In this document: piece by piece, positions 16,612 to 24,232 of the stretch
Position numbering within the stretch: the stretch's first letter is position 1
How the letters are laid out: each line of letters opens with the position of its first letter
DNA from: a virus
Length of the DNA stretch: 31,101 bases
Virus record (IMG/VR): IMGVR_UViG_3300020473_000088
Coordinates: 1-31,101 of that record
Reading direction: 5' to 3' (one strand)
Position numbers and translations under genes: made by a program
Notes under the pieces: generated by a model
The model's input: the letters and a program-made list of their open reading frames with translations, nothing else
The model's database searches: none
Told to the model about the DNA's origin: nothing

Positions 16612-17793
16612 TCAACCCATGAATATTGCCATGCCGTTAGGCATAGGAACAAATCTCAGCTGTTTATTTATAGACTCTGCCCTCTGAGCAGCTGACTCCA
16701 TAAGCTTGTCGTAAGTCATAGTTTCAAGCATATCTTTAAGCTGTGTAACTAGCACACTCTTGTCTTCTCTACCTTGTGTCACAAGGTCAGTTCCATTTAA
16801 AGTTAAGTCTGCACCTGGTATTGGAACAGTGGAAAATTTAGATCTAACAAGACCTAGCATCTCTTTGGAAAGTGCCAAAGAATACTGTCTTATCCACTGT
16901 CTACCTATGCTGTTGATTCTTGAATATATTAGATTTCCAAACGGAATATTAGAAAGATTAGAAACACCCTCTATAGTATCGTCTTTATATGCAGGATCAA
17001 GGGGGTTAGGGTGGTACATTACCCTTAGAAACAACTTTTTAGGATCATTTGATGTAGGTGTCGGGTATATTCTTATGTTTGTTCCTATCATCTTGTAAGA
17101 GTAATTTGATCGTCTGACCCTATTTGATAAATCAAGCTGGCCAGCTCTAAGGATATCTTCAAAGACTGGTAGTACGTAGAATATTGTCTCTGGTGTAAAA
17201 GATTCAAAGCTAAATTCATTATTTAGATAATTGATAGCTGATGTAGTGTCGAAAAATCTATATGCTGCTTGCGGAGAGAAGTGAAATACTTCGCTAATTT
17301 TTAACTTTGTCTTTCGGCCGGCAGTTGCATTACTCCCAGAAGTAAAAATCTTATCTCCTGCCCCGTTAGTAAGAGTGCTATATATGTCGTAATCTTGCTG
17401 CCCTGTCTTAAGGCTTATGGATCCGGATATCATATTATAAGATCCACCTACACCTGCTTCCATTGCATACGGCTCAGCAAATCTATTAAGATATTCTAGG
17501 TTTTCTCTAGGCAGTTTTTGCTCAGATCCCGAGAGGAAACTGCCTGTTGGCATTCCCATAAACTGGACCATTTGAGACTTGGCTTGGTATTGGTTAAGAA
17601 TAGACCCATATTCTAGGGCTGCCTCTTCAAGCGCACCCCAGATTTGTTTCTTTGTCAATTCAACACTAAGGATATCATCACCTAGCTTTCTTTTAACAAA
17701 TGTCACGATTCTATCTGCTTCAGTTTGAAACACAGAGTCGCTGTCAAAAAAACCAAACGGGGTGGGTTTTGTTGTATTAGCAAATGAAGCCAT
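16612..17793 (-). CDS. gp13: Neck protein (T4 gp13-like)
   Basis: The 393-residue product has an N-terminal block FVKRKLGDDILSVELTKKQI followed by an ALEEAALEYGS helix, a common start of connector/neck proteins. Its C-terminal block (LALSKEMLGLVRSKFSTVPI, GADLTLNGTDLVTQGREDK, then LRFVPMPNGMAIFMG) matches, from memory, gp13 of T4-like marine phages; T4 gp13 is 309 residues. The middle (residues about 100-260) is beta-rich and variable. In T4, gp13 joins gp14 to close the head after packaging. It starts with ATG at 17793 behind TAGGTGAG. It is the first gene after a 142-base gap following the tubulin-like gene and begins the neck-tail block; it ends four bases before the gp14-like ATG. Confidence 0.7.
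   Translation of the reverse strand: MASFANTTKPTPFGFFDSDSVFQTEADRIVTFVKRKLGDDILSVELTKKQIWGALEEAALEYGSILNQYQAKSQMVQFMGMPTGSFLSGSEQKLPRENLEYLNRFAEPYAMEAGVGGSYNMISGSISLKTGQQDYDIYSTLTNGAGDKIFTSGSNATAGRKTKLKISEVFHFSPQAAYRFFDTTSAINYLNNEFSFESFTPETIFYVLPVFEDILRAGQLDLSNRVRRSNYSYKMIGTNIRIYPTPTSNDPKKLFLRVMYHPNPLDPAYKDDTIEGVSNLSNIPFGNLIYSRINSIGRQWIRQYSLALSKEMLGLVRSKFSTVPIPGADLTLNGTDLVTQGREDKSVLVTQLKDMLETMTYDKLMESAAQRAESINKQLRFVPMPNGMAIFMG
16665..16672 (-). promoter_or_regulatory. T4-late-promoter-like octamer TATAAATA (weak candidate)
   Basis: Minus strand TATAAATA, about 57 bases upstream of the gp14-like ATG at 16608 and inside the end of the gp13-like gene. It matches the T4 late core, but such AT octamers occur by chance at about this frequency. 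Confidence 0.18.
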
Positions 17794-17935
17794 ATTTAAT
17801 TCTCACCTACAGACAGGGCTATCTAACTATTAATTATTAGACTGCCAGTGAGAGTTAAATAATCTTATAAATACAAATGTGACATGCAGAGAGGTATTTT
17901 TATCTATCCTACTCTGTTATGCAGAAATAAAAAAA

Positions 17936-19390
17936 TTAATTAATTCCTGTTAACATCGTAATTGCCACCAGACCGGGCAATTTTTCACGAACGTAGACGC
18001 CAGAAAACAGCGTATCAGACCTTCCTCCGACGTAAGAGATTGCTGCCTCTAGATGATTGCTTAGCTCAGGATCAGAAGCCATCTCAGATGTCACTACAAG
18101 CAACAAGACGCCAGAGTTGATTTTACCCCTGGGTTTTGGACACGGTGATCTCTGGAGACAATTTTGATATAGTAGAGAGCCTAAATCTGGCTCCTTCGGG
18201 TTGCGCATCACTGTTGTACCTAAAAATATCCTACCGTCAGAGTGTAAACATCTCTCGAGATCTTTTGAATCGAATGTCTGTATAGGAGATGATTCGCTTG
18301 AGAGCTTAAGAACCTGAGATAAAAGTTTTGCAAAAGTTCTATTAGCAGCAGGATACATCCCGAGCATTCCAACCTTGCCCCTAAGAAGCTGAAGCTGTCT
18401 CTCGTTATCAATAACAATGTGTGGATGTGACTGAACATCAGACAGGGCTGACTCGTAGTTTGTCTTAATTGTTGGGTTAAGAAGCTCTTGTGCAGAAGGT
18501 GATGTCACGATGTAAACGACTTTTCCACTAGCTTGAACTGATTTAAGGTACCTATTAAATGATTCATCAAGTGCGTGAGTTGCGCTTCCGGTTCCGCCTC
18601 CTCCGCCAAGAAGAACAAACAACCAGTCCACTCTCCCAACTCGTGTGCGAAGGCAATCCTCAACTAATGCACCATTATCCTTTAGAACACGCTTGCCGAG
18701 AGTGATATTCTTGCCGACGCCATCTGCACCAGGGAGTAAAAGAAAGTTATCATCATTTAAACCTGCTGGCCGGTCTTTTACTGTTGTGTTAACGACAAGC
18801 GTTCTATTAAACCCCTCGTCAATAAATGCCTTTGCTATTTTTCCTCCGCCGCCACCGACGCCTATAAAGCCAACAGATACAGATGAAACTGCTGTATTTT
18901 CAGGAAGAAGGCTTCCGCTACCGGTGTCAAATGTCTCATCATAATCTGAAACAAAATCAAAATCGTCAAAATCATTACTCATGTCTATACTTTCCGTTTG
19001 AATTCTTGGTTGTGGTTCTGGTGCCTGCTGTGCTATAGGCTGTGCTCTAACAGGCTCTCTGGCTGGGATGGCCTGGGTCATCACCGGAGGAGGCTCAACA
19101 TCAACGTGATCACTCGAAGCCTGAGGTTTTGGTGATAGTGTTTGTACCCTAGGTGTTGGGACAGTTATTTTTACCTTCTGACCTTCACCTTCTTCCGAAC
19201 TTGACTCATTATGCACTTCAGCTTGAGATTCAGGTGCAGCTGGATTTTGTTTTATAGGCTCACCATCCACAAGGCCTGATGCTATATCTTTAATATGCTG
19301 CATCTGTGCCTCTTTATAAAAATCATCATTTGGCATTTTCTTAGGCTCCTTCTTCGCCGGTCTCATACTTTTCTTAACTGTGCTAGGCAT
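17936..19390 (-). CDS. Tubulin/FtsZ-superfamily GTPase with long disordered N-terminal region (484 aa)
   Basis: Residues about 172-484 match the tubulin/FtsZ fold. The glycine-rich T1 loop GVGGGGGK (177-184) corresponds to GVGGGG of FtsZ. The T4 tubulin signature GGGGGTGSA is at 262-270. The T6-like segment IVIDNERQLQLL (325-336) parallels FtsZ IPNDRLL. The T7-like TFDSKD (372-377) keeps both acidic residues of FtsZ NLDFAD, so GTP hydrolysis at a filament interface is plausible. The last 60 residues (SGVLLLVVTSEMASD onward) look like the FtsZ C-terminal beta subdomain. Residues 1-170 are Pro/Gln/Glu-rich, apparently disordered, with an acidic aromatic patch at 141-155 (FDDFDFVSDYDETFD). No transmembrane segment is seen. 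The gene lies between the terminator-bounded 118-residue gene and the neck genes and has AAAAGG before its ATG. Phage tubulins (PhuZ, TubZ) position or segregate DNA; a head-assembly or virion role is equally possible here. The family is well supported; the role is inference. Confidence 0.85.
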   Translation of the reverse strand: MPSTVKKSMRPAKKEPKKMPNDDFYKEAQMQHIKDIASGLVDGEPIKQNPAAPESQAEVHNESSSEEGEGQKVKITVPTPRVQTLSPKPQASSDHVDVEPPPVMTQAIPAREPVRAQPIAQQAPEPQPRIQTESIDMSNDFDDFDFVSDYDETFDTGSGSLLPENTAVSSVSVGFIGVGGGGGKIAKAFIDEGFNRTLVVNTTVKDRPAGLNDDNFLLLPGADGVGKNITLGKRVLKDNGALVEDCLRTRVGRVDWLFVLLGGGGGTGSATHALDESFNRYLKSVQASGKVVYIVTSPSAQELLNPTIKTNYESALSDVQSHPHIVIDNERQLQLLRGKVGMLGMYPAANRTFAKLLSQVLKLSSESSPIQTFDSKDLERCLHSDGRIFLGTTVMRNPKEPDLGSLLYQNCLQRSPCPKPRGKINSGVLLLVVTSEMASDPELSNHLEAAISYVGGRSDTLFSGVYVREKLPGLVAITMLTGIN

Positions 19391-19458
19391 ATAATAACTA
19401 TCCTTTTACATGGTTGTAAACCTATCTTATAGGATACAGATGTTATTAAATATTATTT

Positions 19459-19493
19459 AAAAAATAAAAGGCACCCTATAAAAGGGTGCCTTT
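19459..19493 (-). terminator. Rho-independent terminator downstream of the 118-aa gene
   Basis: Minus strand: AAAGGCACCCT, loop TTTAT, AGGGTGCCTTT, followed by TATTTTTT. The 11-base-pair stem is perfect and GC-rich with a T tract. It lies just after the 118-residue gene stop and before the tubulin-like gene. Confidence 0.92.
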
Positions 19494-19515
19494 AAATCAT
19501 TGGTAGCTAACAATA

Positions 19516-19872
19516 TTAACTTGTCGACAGACCACAGATCCACTTTGTGCCATTATAGATACAAACTGCAAATTCTCCGTCTGCATTTAATGTAAGATCT
19601 CCACCAAGAGACGTATTGGTGGATTTTAATACAACATTGTCTGTATCATCAGTATCATGCATGATTAATTTAACTGCACCCGCTTCTGCTGAGGCAGGCA
19701 GTGTAAATTGGCTAACACCCGTTCCAACAGTTACAAAAGTAGAACCATCTAAATTTTCGGTTCCAGAAGTTGTATGAAATGAGTTAACGTGAAAACCTCC
19801 GTCACCTATGTGAACCCCAGTACCTGCGTTTTGCACAAGCCCCTTTAAAGCTGTATAAGCTACTTTTGGCAT
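19516..19872 (-). CDS. Small beta-rich, probably virion-associated protein (118 aa)
   Basis: The product starts MPKVAYTALKGLVQNAGTGV, then has a repeating beta-strand pattern with QFTLPASAEAGAVKLIMHD in the middle and EFAVCIYNGTKWICGL near the end. An 'FTLPA..GAVK.I' segment followed by a terminal 'YNGTKW' is a layout seen, from memory, in small phage structural or decoration proteins. It has a strong ribosome binding site (AAAAAGGAGA) and a 71-base leader with TATAAT upstream. Terminators lie on both sides, so it is probably transcribed on its own. It follows the capsid gene, so a capsid decoration or fibre-base role is likely, though unproven. No signal peptide, membrane segment or enzymatic motif is visible. 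Confidence 0.75.
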   Translation of the reverse strand: MPKVAYTALKGLVQNAGTGVHIGDGGFHVNSFHTTSGTENLDGSTFVTVGTGVSQFTLPASAEAGAVKLIMHDTDDTDNVVLKSTNTSLGGDLTLNADGEFAVCIYNGTKWICGLSTS

Positions 19873-19943
19873 AATCTTTTCTCCTTTTTAAATTAGTGAG
19901 GTTAATGCTCCCGATGCTTCCAATTCCCTGCGGGTGTCAGGTG

Positions 19944-19949
19944 ATTATA
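19944..19949 (-). promoter_or_regulatory. Candidate -10 element (TATAAT) for the 118-aa gene
   Basis: Minus strand TATAAT, exact to the sigma70 -10 consensus, 71 bases before the ATG at 19872 and about 60 bases past the capsid terminator. No good -35 hexamer lies at 16-18 bases; a TTGAAT sits 22 bases upstream. A phage-modified polymerase, as in T4, may not need a -35 element. Confidence 0.35.
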
Positions 19950-20000
19950 TGAATTGGACCTACTTCTAACTATTCAACTCGCTCTTAAATAGCGAAATGT

Positions 20001-20034
20001 GAATAAAAAAAGGCGGCCTATAAAGGCCGCCTTT
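20001..20034 (-). terminator. Rho-independent terminator after the major capsid gene
   Basis: Minus strand: AAAGGCGGCCT, loop TTAT, AGGCCGCCTTT, then a T run. The 11-base-pair stem is perfect and very GC-rich. Same architecture and similar loop as the terminator at 19459-19493, on the other side of the 118-residue gene. Confidence 0.93.
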
Positions 20035-20051
20035 AGTCAACATTATCTAAA

Positions 20052-21962
20052 CTAGATGACGTTGAGATCCTGAACGGTAACTGTACCGTAGAAGTCAGCA
20101 CGAACCATCTTCTTACCGTAGCGAGTCATCACGCCCTTACGAGGGGTGAAATCTTCTGGTTGGAAGATCGTAGGTGTAACGATCAGTGGTACATAAGGTG
20201 CGTATACGTAACCTGTCTCAAGGTAGCTTCCACCCTTATATCCAACAAGTACCTTGTTCCGTGGGAAGTAAGGATCCTTGTAGACTGTGAAGCGGTTGCT
20301 CAATGAGCCGATTGGCGTAGCACCAAGCTGCATTGGGTTACCGACCTGACCTTGGCCATCAAGCGTGAGGCTAGGCTTGTAGAGGACGGAAGCCTCAAAG
20401 ATTGTTGCAACATCAGGAGAAGTGACAATGAAGTTCGCAGAGCCACGGAGTGTCTTTCTGTGAATTTCGTTGGCAACATCAATGATGGTCTCAACAAGTG
20501 TCTCGTACCACTCACGAACTGTACCTGTGAACTGAGGTCCGGTTGCAAGTGTCGAAGAACGTGTTTGCTCAGTACCAAGCTTCTTGTTGACGAACTTACC
20601 AGGCATACGTGACCAGTAGTAGTTAGCACCGGCAGCCTCTGTAAGAAGGTCATTAAGAATCTCACGATCGATTTCCAGAGCGATCTGCTCGGAGAGGATC
20701 TGTGTAAGCTCAACCTCAGCATCCAAGCTGTGATAAGCGTTCAGGTCCTGAGCAAGTTCTGGAGACCAGCGAGCCCGCAACTTACGGGTAGCAGCTGTTA
20801 CAGCAATTGACTCGATCTTGATGTCAATCTCTGGTATTCTTACCGAAGGTGATGACTGGAAGTCAGACTCAAACGATGGAATGGTCAGAGTTGAACCAAC
20901 GCCAGACTCAACGTCAAGTGTTGGAGATACGGCGAAGGATGCTGTAAGGTTGTTTGTGTTGTTAGAGTCCTTGTGGGCTCCGGATACAACGCAAAGCAAT
21001 ACTGAGTTAGCATCTGTTCTTCCTACCATGGGCTTGGATGTGAATCCTGTATCTGCCTTGTAGGTACCAATTTGGTTAAGACGTCTAATGTTCAGTATGT
21101 TACCACCGCCTTGGAACTTTTCGCCAGGAGCAGAGAGACCAAGCGAGCTGACCGTATCTGCTGAGAATAGCGAGATGTCCTTAACGTTAGTAAGGTCTAC
21201 AGAACTTGGGAATACATCGAGATCGATGAATAGAAGCTGGAACTGACCGCTAGCTGCAGCAGTAGGATCTGCCTCAATTGCATCGAGAACTTGTGGATCG
21301 TACTGAAGCATCTTTCCGTCTGTACCGGTTGCAAAGCACTTTCCACCATCCTGAAGTAGACGCTTTCCTTTGAATGCACCCGATGCAACAAGAGCTGTCG
21401 GGTAAAGCATCGAAGAAGAGTGAACCTTAGAATAGGTCGCACCTGCTAGGTCATACATTCCACCTGCACCAAGTGAACCAGAGCGTACGCCCTTGCCAGC
21501 TGGGTTGTTGTAAATGGATTGTCCTGGCTGATAAGTTGCAGCAGCAGCGTCACCGGCAGCACCAGTTTGAACATTTGCATCTCCACCGACGCGTGTTCCG
21601 TAGGTGTAATCAAGATAGAAGAGCAGACCAGAAGGTAAGCTCATAGGCTGAATGGACACAAGCTCATTGGCAATGAGACCTCCGAAGACTCGACGAACGA
21701 TCGGGAATGCGATGTTCGTAAATCCGCGTAGATCACCAGAAGCCGATGGGTTGTTTCCACCTGTTCCGATTGAGTTTTGCTCACGGAGAAGTTGTGAGGC
21801 TTGGTTCTCAAGGAGCATTGACATGTTTTCACGGTTTACACCGTCAAGTCCGCGAAGAAGACCGGTACGAGACCATTTCTCGACGAGCCTTGCATTTGCT
21901 GCTCCAAGATGCCTTTGCCTTATACCTTCAGTAAGCTGATTTAAGGTAAATTTATTTGACAT
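20052..21962 (-). CDS. gp23: Major capsid protein (T4 gp23 family, 636 aa)
   Basis: The order of elements matches gp23. A helical N-terminal propeptide (residues about 1-65) is followed by a Gly/Asn-rich linker, the conserved FPIVRRVFGGLIANELVSIQ and PMSLPSGLLFYLDYTYG, and C-terminal blocks such as NFIVTSPDVATIFEAS, YKDPYFPRNKVLVGYKGG and a final VRADFYGTVTVQDLNV. The protein has the HK97 fold and forms the hexamers of the head. A gp21-type cleavage site (L/I-x-E) may lie at LLE (50-52) or LRE (59-61), which would remove the propeptide; the precise site is inference. At 636 residues it is longer than T4 gp23 (521 aa), so it carries an insertion, probably in residues 110-340. SD AAAGGAAG precedes its ATG. 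It follows scaffold gp22, as in T4, and ends at a strong terminator. No separate gp24 vertex gene is seen in this window. Confidence 0.95.
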   Translation of the reverse strand: MSNKFTLNQLTEGIRQRHLGAANARLVEKWSRTGLLRGLDGVNRENMSMLLENQASQLLREQNSIGTGGNNPSASGDLRGFTNIAFPIVRRVFGGLIANELVSIQPMSLPSGLLFYLDYTYGTRVGGDANVQTGAAGDAAAATYQPGQSIYNNPAGKGVRSGSLGAGGMYDLAGATYSKVHSSSMLYPTALVASGAFKGKRLLQDGGKCFATGTDGKMLQYDPQVLDAIEADPTAAASGQFQLLFIDLDVFPSSVDLTNVKDISLFSADTVSSLGLSAPGEKFQGGGNILNIRRLNQIGTYKADTGFTSKPMVGRTDANSVLLCVVSGAHKDSNNTNNLTASFAVSPTLDVESGVGSTLTIPSFESDFQSSPSVRIPEIDIKIESIAVTAATRKLRARWSPELAQDLNAYHSLDAEVELTQILSEQIALEIDREILNDLLTEAAGANYYWSRMPGKFVNKKLGTEQTRSSTLATGPQFTGTVREWYETLVETIIDVANEIHRKTLRGSANFIVTSPDVATIFEASVLYKPSLTLDGQGQVGNPMQLGATPIGSLSNRFTVYKDPYFPRNKVLVGYKGGSYLETGYVYAPYVPLIVTPTIFQPEDFTPRKGVMTRYGKKMVRADFYGTVTVQDLNVI

Positions 21963-21997
21963 TTTGTTATACTTCCTTTAAAAGCAGTTGATTAATG

Positions 21998-23455
21998 TTA
22001 GTTTTTTATTCCAGCAAGCTTCGCCCATCGACTTACCTCATCTGCATCACGAGATGCAGTCGAAGAAGAAGACTGAACTGTTCTTGAGGAAGATCCAAGG
22101 GTCCTACGAACTGACTCGGATATTTGTTTCTTTGACTTGGTGTCTTCAAGAGACTCAGTAAGACTCTTGTAAAGAAGCTTCACCTCTCTTAAGTTTCTAG
22201 CATCGTCTAGCGCCTCTATGATTGACTTGCGTTTCTGCGGCGAGACATTTTTATTTTGTAGAAGCTTATTAACGTAAAGCAACTTGGCATTAAACAGATT
22301 CATCTCTGTCAACTGCTCACGAAGTGTTTCAACTGCACTTCTGTATTCATTGAGCTTAGCCGTGAGAGCTCGATTTTTACGTCTCTCTTTTTTGGCAGAT
22401 TCAGAAAGCTTATTCAGAGTTACCTTAAGCGGGTCCCCTGACTCCTTTCCTCCTCCAAAACTGTCGCCGGATGTGCTTCCAGTGCCACCAAAAGCACCTT
22501 TTGTTCCGACATTGGCATCGCCCTGACCGCCGAAGTGGTGGGCCATGTCATTCTTAACTCCTTTCACCTTGACAAGCTCTTGAGCTTCGGCAAGAGTAAT
22601 CTTGCGGAGCTCATCTCTAAGCATATCCAGGTCAACCTCGAAGACTTCATCGAGATCTTCAGATACGACCTCCTGTTCTTCGTCTTCGATCTCTACCTCT
22701 TCATCATCATCCGGAGCTTCATCATCGACATCGATGTCCATCTCTATGTCAAGCTCATCATCTTCATCTTCAGGCTCAGACATGTCAGACATCATAACAT
22801 TGACATCAAGGCTATCAAGATCAAGATCTTCTGCGTCGTCAACCCCGAGAACTTCGAGGTCTTCCTCATCTACTACTATGTCTAGCTCATCTAGACCTTC
22901 ATCTAGCTCTCTGGCTAGCATCTCTGCAATCTCATCAAGATCGACTTCGTACAGAGTTTCATTATCTGACATTGTTGTGTTCTCCTCAATGTTTTCTTGT
23001 TCACAATTATCATTAGTGTTTATTTCGGCTTCAGACAAATTGTCAGCCTTGACTTTTAAATCTGCTGCTATACTTAGCAGCTTCTCTCTCTCTTCTTGCG
23101 TCATTTTATCTACAGACTCATTTAACGCATTAATTATTAAGCTTCTGCTTTGAACTGCTTGCATAGAGCTAGAAATATCGTCACCTCCAAGGAGGCTAAC
23201 CAGGCTTTCAAGAGCACTCTCATCAAGAATCACGCTATCATCGTCTGAAACTGTTGACTCCGAAATGTCTTCAACAATACTATCAAGAACTGAAGAAGAC
23301 TCATTGGAAACAGATTCATTTACGAGCTGGCTCTCTATGAATTCTCTAATTTTTGGCGTTACTGCTTCGATAATTGCGTTTTTAGCGTTCTGTTCAGCGA
23401 CATCACGAAGCTGCTTGGCTTCTGCGATGGCTTCACTATAAAGGGATTCAGACAT
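21998..23455 (-). CDS. gp22: Prohead core scaffolding protein (T4 gp22-like)
   Basis: The 485-residue product is very acidic in the middle (roughly residues 170-280, runs of Asp/Glu such as DDEAPDDDEEVEIEDEEQE). A C-terminal helical region has the gp22-like blocks FNAKLLYVNKLLQNKNVSPQ and IIEALDDARNLREVKLLYKS. It ends RWAKLAGIKN. Scaffolds of this family fill the prohead and are digested by gp21; L-x-E/I-x-E cleavage motifs occur repeatedly, for example at LSEAE and IAEML. The frame also has a TTG at 23470, but the ATG at 23455 follows AAAGGAAG at good spacing, so I start there. It is longer than T4 gp22 (269 aa), mainly through its acidic centre. It lies just upstream of the capsid gene, as in T4. 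Confidence 0.87.
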   Translation of the reverse strand: MSESLYSEAIAEAKQLRDVAEQNAKNAIIEAVTPKIREFIESQLVNESVSNESSSVLDSIVEDISESTVSDDDSVILDESALESLVSLLGGDDISSSMQAVQSRSLIINALNESVDKMTQEEREKLLSIAADLKVKADNLSEAEINTNDNCEQENIEENTTMSDNETLYEVDLDEIAEMLARELDEGLDELDIVVDEEDLEVLGVDDAEDLDLDSLDVNVMMSDMSEPEDEDDELDIEMDIDVDDEAPDDDEEVEIEDEEQEVVSEDLDEVFEVDLDMLRDELRKITLAEAQELVKVKGVKNDMAHHFGGQGDANVGTKGAFGGTGSTSGDSFGGGKESGDPLKVTLNKLSESAKKERRKNRALTAKLNEYRSAVETLREQLTEMNLFNAKLLYVNKLLQNKNVSPQKRKSIIEALDDARNLREVKLLYKSLTESLEDTKSKKQISESVRRTLGSSSRTVQSSSSTASRDADEVSRWAKLAGIKN

Positions 23456-23526
23456 AATTCTTCCTTTCAATTTAATTATGCAATAAAATTGTAAATTACC
23501 TGTGTTTAACGCCCATTTTTTCTAAT

Positions 23527-24207
23527 TTAGTCAGTTTCATTCGATTCTTGTGAGTCTTTAGCCTCACTATCTGCCTCTGATTCAATAACTTTTTCTTGCT
23601 TTCTCAGCTTGTATATTCTCATCTTATTTTTATCTAAAGCTCTTTCTGTATCATCAAATAAGTCTTTAAGTGTATAATGATGAATGTAATCTTCATCGCC
23701 TATATCATCAAAGAAAGATGCGCGAGACGTGCCATACTGAGTTCCTGTCCTTTTATACGGACCTGTAGTTCTAAATGCCTGGCCTGAACCTCCGGTTCCC
23801 AAAGGTGCGCCGTCAAATCCATTTGGATATAGTTTTCTGGCAGAAAACGGCACCATTCCTTTTGACGGAGTAGGCATCTTACCTGCTTCAAAAAGATTAT
23901 TTGAGCTAGCTAAGGACTTTCTATCAGCACGGCGTGAGATATCAAATCGAGGTCTCCACATGTTTATCTTAGCTACAAACTTATCAATATCATCTGGATC
24001 TCCAAAGGTATCATCTTCGAAATCTTCTTCCTCGTCGGGTGTGATATCGTAAGAGCTGGCCTGGGTGTATATGCCAGTCTCGTTTGAGCCCATGGGCCTC
24101 TCTGAGCCTAAACCGGTTCCAAAGCTAGGTATCTTTTGTGACTTACCGTAGCCGTGCCCTTGCCGACCATTATAGCCTGATGGGTTAAAGTAAAGCTTCT
24201 GTGTCAC
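23527..24207 (-). CDS. Unrecognised head-region protein (226 aa)
   Basis: GTG start at 24207, with AGGA upstream. The N-terminal 50 residues are Gly/Ser/Tyr-rich, and an acidic patch follows (DEEEDFEDDTFGDPDDIDKF). A region IDKFVAKINMWRPRFDISRR is then followed by a Gly-rich, Pro-rich stretch and a helical C-terminus (DDTERALDKNKMRIYKLRKQ) with an acidic Ser/Glu tail. I do not recognise the family. Mixed disordered and helical character and the position immediately upstream of the scaffold suggest a prohead core or minor head protein, but that is inference from context only. It lacks signal peptide and membrane segments. Confidence 0.7.
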   Translation of the reverse strand: MTQKLYFNPSGYNGRQGHGYGKSQKIPSFGTGLGSERPMGSNETGIYTQASSYDITPDEEEDFEDDTFGDPDDIDKFVAKINMWRPRFDISRRADRKSLASSNNLFEAGKMPTPSKGMVPFSARKLYPNGFDGAPLGTGGSGQAFRTTGPYKRTGTQYGTSRASFFDDIGDEDYIHHYTLKDLFDDTERALDKNKMRIYKLRKQEKVIESEADSEAKDSQESNETD

Positions 24208-24232
24208 CTGTTTTTCCTAGCTTATATAGGGT

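Noticed and set aside
17801-17853. Inverted repeat TCTCAC/GTGAGA around the gp13-like ribosome binding site
   Set aside because: Only six base pairs with a loop of about 41 bases, so it is unlikely to be a stable RNA structure that hides the ribosome binding site.
17866-17873. TATAAATA on the plus strand, in the gap before the gp13-like gene
   Set aside because: Matches the T4 late core but points antisense into the tubulin-like gene, and no plus-strand gene follows; likely chance in an AT-rich gap.
20300-20722. A 140-residue minus-strand frame overlapping the capsid gene
   Set aside because: It lies in another frame of the strongly supported gp23 gene; its composition (Leu/Ser/Arg-rich) is typical of out-of-frame translation.
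22602-23153. A 183-residue Ser-rich plus-strand open frame inside the scaffold gene
   Set aside because: The long runs of Ser are the antisense reading of Asp/Glu codons in the acidic scaffold; no ribosome binding site.
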